Below are positions 37,937 to 40,112 of a stretch of 40,112 bases of DNA, one piece after another; the stretch's first letter is position 1; each line of letters begins with the position of its first letter. The notes below the pieces were generated by a model. That model worked only from the letters and a program-made list of their open reading frames with translations. It did not search any database and was not told the DNA's origin. A program made the translations under genes and the position numbers. This stretch comes from Methylophilaceae bacterium (GTDB lineage Bacteria > Pseudomonadota > Gammaproteobacteria > Burkholderiales > Methylophilaceae): assembly GCA_014378915.1 (NCBI GenBank), contig JACMMS010000068.1, forward strand, positions 1-40,112, given 5' to 3'.

Positions 37937-38022
37937 ATTATTAAGTAATGACAAAATAATAATTGTTAAAAAATACTTGCCTTAATACTGAGGCAGTTTA
38001 TTTTTAACCGAGGAAGAAATAA

Positions 38023-38622
38023 ATGATGAAATTATATTCAGGTACTGTAGATCCTTACAGTCATCGTTGCCGCATTGTGCTTTTTGAAAAAGGTATGGAT
38101 TTTGAAGTCATAGACGTAGATTTGGCTAACAAACCTGAAGATCTGGCCGTTTTAAACCCACATAATGCAGTGCCAGTGTTGGTGGAACGTGATTTAGTTC
38201 TGACAGAAGCTAATATTATCAATGAATATATTGATGAACGCTTCCCCCACCCACAGTTGATGCCGCCAGACCCTGTGATGCGTGCACGCGCCCGTTTGTT
38301 TTTGTATGATTTTGAACGTCAATTGTTTGACCATATCAAAGATATTGAATCTGGTGATGACGAAAAAGCAGATAAAGCACGTTTGACGATTCGTGATAAT
38401 TTGACGCAAATTGTGCCAATTTTCAGTCGTCAGCAGTATTTGTTAGGTGATGATTTCTCGATGCTAGATGTGGCAATTGCACCATTGTTATGGCGTTTAG
38501 GTCATTATGGTATTGAATTGCCTAATCAGGCTTCGCCATTACTTAAGTATGCAGAGCGTCTATTCTCTCGTCCATTGTATGCAGATGCAATGACGCCATC
38601 AGAAAAAGCCATGCGTAAATAG
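38023..38622 (+). CDS. sspA: Stringent starvation protein A (GST-like)
   Basis: RNA-polymerase-associated protein with a glutathione-transferase fold. MKLYSGTVDPYSHRCRIVLF gives the thioredoxin-like N domain without a catalytic Cys pair, NPHNAVPVLVERDLVLTEAN contains the cis-Pro and the acidic turn, and DDFSMLDVAIAPLLWRL is the C-domain motif. 199 residues. GAGGAAG precedes ATG 38023; a second ATG follows directly. It sits between petABC and sspB, a common betaproteobacterial order. Confidence 0.93.
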   Translation: MMKLYSGTVDPYSHRCRIVLFEKGMDFEVIDVDLANKPEDLAVLNPHNAVPVLVERDLVLTEANIINEYIDERFPHPQLMPPDPVMRARARLFLYDFERQLFDHIKDIESGDDEKADKARLTIRDNLTQIVPIFSRQQYLLGDDFSMLDVAIAPLLWRLGHYGIELPNQASPLLKYAERLFSRPLYADAMTPSEKAMRK

Positions 38623-38706
38623 CTTGATTAGACGCTAGAAGCTGATTAAGAGTTAAATTACAATGATTAAACTTCAGATTTAGCGAGCGACTATCGGTTA
38701 AAATTT

Positions 38707-39147
38707 ATGAGCGAACAATCAGAATTTCAAGTTTCAACTAAGCCCTATATGGTACGTGCCATTCATGAATGGTGCGTCAATACAGGGCTTACTCCGCATA
38801 TTTTGGTGGTCATTAACTCGCGTACGCGCGTGCCTTTGGGTTATGTGAAAGATGGTGAGATTGTACTGAATCTTAATTATTCTGCGACTAAAGACTTGTT
38901 AATAGGTAATGACGCGATCAGTTTTTCTGCTCGTTTTGGTGGAGCAGCGCAAAATTTATATGTGCCAATGAGCTCGGTACGTGGTGTTTTTGCTCGCGAA
39001 AATGGACAAGGTATGTTTTTTGAGGTTTTAGCGGAGTCAGAGCCCGTTGAGTCATCTGAAGCCGATATTCAGAAAAAAGATGAGGTGCAAACAGTTAATA
39101 TAAGTAACCTGCCCAAGAAAAAACCTACTCTAACTATCGTTAAGTAG
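38707..39147 (+). CDS. sspB: ClpXP specificity-enhancing factor SspB
   Basis: Adaptor that brings SsrA-tagged peptides to ClpXP. TKPYMVRAIHEWCVNTGLTP at the N-terminus, GYVKDGEIVLNLNYSATKDL and FSARFGGAAQNLYVPMSSV form the substrate-binding dimer fold. A flexible acidic linker leads to the C-terminal ClpX-binding tail KKPTLTIVK. 146 residues. It lies 84 bases after sspA. Confidence 0.94.
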   Translation: MSEQSEFQVSTKPYMVRAIHEWCVNTGLTPHILVVINSRTRVPLGYVKDGEIVLNLNYSATKDLLIGNDAISFSARFGGAAQNLYVPMSSVRGVFARENGQGMFFEVLAESEPVESSEADIQKKDEVQTVNISNLPKKKPTLTIVK

Positions 39148-39251
39148 CAAATCACTGTTTATTACTATTCTCAATTTCAGCAAATCCTAAAAGAATCAAT
39201 TTAGGCAAGTTAATTTTTTTCTAAAATAACAAAATATTTTACAAAAGCCCA

Positions 39252-39279
39252 TTTTCAAAAGCGCAAATAGTGGTATAGT
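39252..39279 (+). promoter_or_regulatory. Probable sigma-70 promoter of the tRNA cluster
   Basis: TTTTCA (39252-39257) and TATAGT (39274-39279) with a 16-base spacer lie just upstream of tRNA-Thr, predicting a start near 39286. The -10 element is one mismatch from consensus. Confidence 0.5.
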
Positions 39280-39296
39280 CTTGCCTTCAAGAAAAT

Positions 39297-39372
39297 GCCG
39301 AATTAGCTCAGTTGGTAGAGCAGCGCACTTGTAATGCGAAGGTCGTCAGTTCGATTCCGACATTCGGCACCA
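39297..39372 (+). tRNA. thrU: tRNA-Thr (anticodon TGT)
   Basis: The acceptor stem GCCGAAT/ATTCGGC, D arm GCTCAGTTGGTAGAGC and anticodon loop CTTGTAA give anticodon TGT; the T loop is TTCGATT and CCA is encoded. 76 bases. The T stem (GTCAG/CCGAC) shows one A-C mismatch and the anticodon stem ends in a G-A pair by hand folding. First of the thrU-tyrU-glyT-thrT-tufB order known from E. coli. Confidence 0.95.
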
Positions 39373-39437
39373 TTTTCTTAAGCCAAAGTAAATCGTACGT
39401 AATACGTAAGTGCAATTTTCAGTCTACCCATAATTGC

Positions 39438-39466
39438 TTGACAAATACTTAAATTGTTAGCATAAT
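39438..39466 (+). promoter_or_regulatory. Near-consensus sigma-70 promoter inside the tRNA cluster
   Basis: A perfect -35 TTGACA (39438-39443) and CATAAT (39461-39466, one mismatch) are separated by exactly 17 bases, between tRNA-Thr(TGT) and tRNA-Tyr. Transcription would start near 39473. The following GCGGG is a GC-rich discriminator of the kind linked to stringent control of stable RNA genes. Confidence 0.75.
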
Positions 39467-39480
39467 TGCGGGTTCGGTTT

Positions 39481-39567
<87 letters not shown>

Positions 39568-39660
39568 TTGAAAAAATATATATAAGATTTTAAAAGTGTA
39601 AAGAATTAAAGCCTGTAGGTGTGGATTTGTGCGGTGTAACTGTTAAAGGTAAATCGCAGT

Positions 39661-39736
39661 GCGGGTGTAGCTCAGCTGGTAGAGCTTCAGTTTTCCAAAC
39701 TGAATGTCGCGAGTTCGAGTCTCGTCGCCCGCTCCA
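39661..39736 (+). tRNA. glyT: tRNA-Gly (anticodon TCC)
   Basis: Acceptor GCGGGTG/CGCCCGC, D arm GCTCAGCTGGTAGAGC, anticodon loop TTTCCAA region giving TCC, T loop TTCGAGT, discriminator T and encoded CCA. 76 bases. Confidence 0.95.
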
Positions 39737-39760
39737 AGTTTTTGTGAATGTTGGATTAGC

Positions 39761-39835
<75 letters not shown>

Positions 39836-39898
39836 TGCAAGTTTGGGGCTAGAAAGTATTTTAAATTTGATTAATTTAATTGCTTGGAATGTAGACAG

Positions 39899-39923
39899 GT
39901 TTTATTAATGATTTTAATAAAAC
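39899..39923 (+). repeat. Hairpin in the tuf leader
   Basis: GTTTTATTA (39899-39907) and TAATAAAAC (39915-39923) pair perfectly with a 7-base loop, about 50 bases before the tuf start codon. It is AT-rich and weak. It may be a processing or regulatory structure between tRNA-Thr and tuf. Confidence 0.4.
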
Positions 39924-39971
39924 TTAAACTTTAATAAAAACATTGACTAAAATTTTGTAAAGGATCATAAA

Positions 39972-40112
39972 ATGGCAAAAGGTAAATTCGAACGGACCAA
40001 GCCGCACGTCAACGTAGGCACGATTGGCCACGTAGATCACGGCAAAACCACATTAACAGCAGCGATCACCACCATTTTAGCTAAAAAATTTGGTGGCGAA
40101 GCAAAAGCATAC
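39972..40112 (+). CDS. tuf: Translation elongation factor Tu, N-terminal fragment (window edge)
   Basis: The first 47 residues of EF-Tu, starting [20 protein letters not shown]. The G1 P-loop is [10 protein letters not shown], followed by [27 protein letters not shown] lies upstream of ATG 39972. EF-Tu delivers aminoacyl-tRNA to the ribosome. The gene is cut by the window end, not truncated in the genome as far as can be seen. The four tRNA genes just upstream match the tufB locus type. Confidence 0.97.
   Translation, partial: MAKGKFERTKPHVNVGTIGHVDHGKTTLTAAITTILAKKFGGEAKAY

Overview
The window reads as one chromosomal stretch of an obligate or near-obligate methylotrophic betaproteobacterium, most likely Methylophilaceae (Methylotenera/Methylophilus type). 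The reasons are: a hexulose-6-phosphate synthase gene (ribulose monophosphate formaldehyde assimilation), AT-leaning coding DNA, System II cytochrome c maturation (ResB plus CcsA), a short-form HisG, separate HisI and HisE, and the gene orders petABC-sspAB and thrU-tyrU-glyT-thrT-tuf. The genus is inferred from gene content, not from a database search.

Layout. 1-1320: GC-rich remnants of two IS3-family insertion sequences, both on the minus strand and broken by stops and frameshifts; one terminal inverted repeat is visible at 1296-1320. 1360-6063 (minus): topA, ttcA and a FolM-type pteridine reductase. 6133-8225 (plus): a MidA-family methyltransferase and trmB, separated by a pair of inverted REP-like repeats. 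8222-8857 (minus): engB, convergent with trmB and overlapping it at the stop codons. 9077-13239 (plus): a di-haem cytochrome c4 followed by resB and ccsA. 13331-15052 (minus): a membrane histidine kinase, divergent from a lone type IV pilin-like gene (15293-15940) that is preceded by a near-perfect sigma-54 promoter. 16160-19397: mlaFEDCB phospholipid transport genes without mlaA. 19554-21286: an ABC-2 transporter pair. 21326-23236: ibaG/bolA, a CGFS glutaredoxin and murA.

23239-31082 carries all the histidine genes hisG-D-C, hisB-H-A-F-I-E, but the run is split between hisC and hisB by hps, which has its own leader and a strong terminator. 31082-33061: hinT and tatABC. 33069-34229 (minus): a DegQ/DegS-type protease, divergent from a NIF3-family gene. 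35180-39147: the cytochrome bc1 operon petABC, then sspA and sspB. 39297-40112: four tRNA genes (Thr-TGT, Tyr-GTA, Gly-TCC, Thr-GGT) leading into tuf, which runs off the window.

How the parts connect. ResB/CcsA attach haem to the c-type cytochromes encoded here (c4, c1). TatABC is expected to export the Rieske protein of the bc1 complex. HPS and the his pathway both draw on pentose phosphates. Most of the window is conserved housekeeping sequence; I see no defence island, CRISPR array or clearly unprecedented system. The items most worth a second look are the split his/hps arrangement and the odd HPS C-terminus, the sigma-54 pilin-like gene with its divergent kinase, the KR (not RR) Tat motif of the Rieske protein, the REP-like pair, and the chimeric IS scar.
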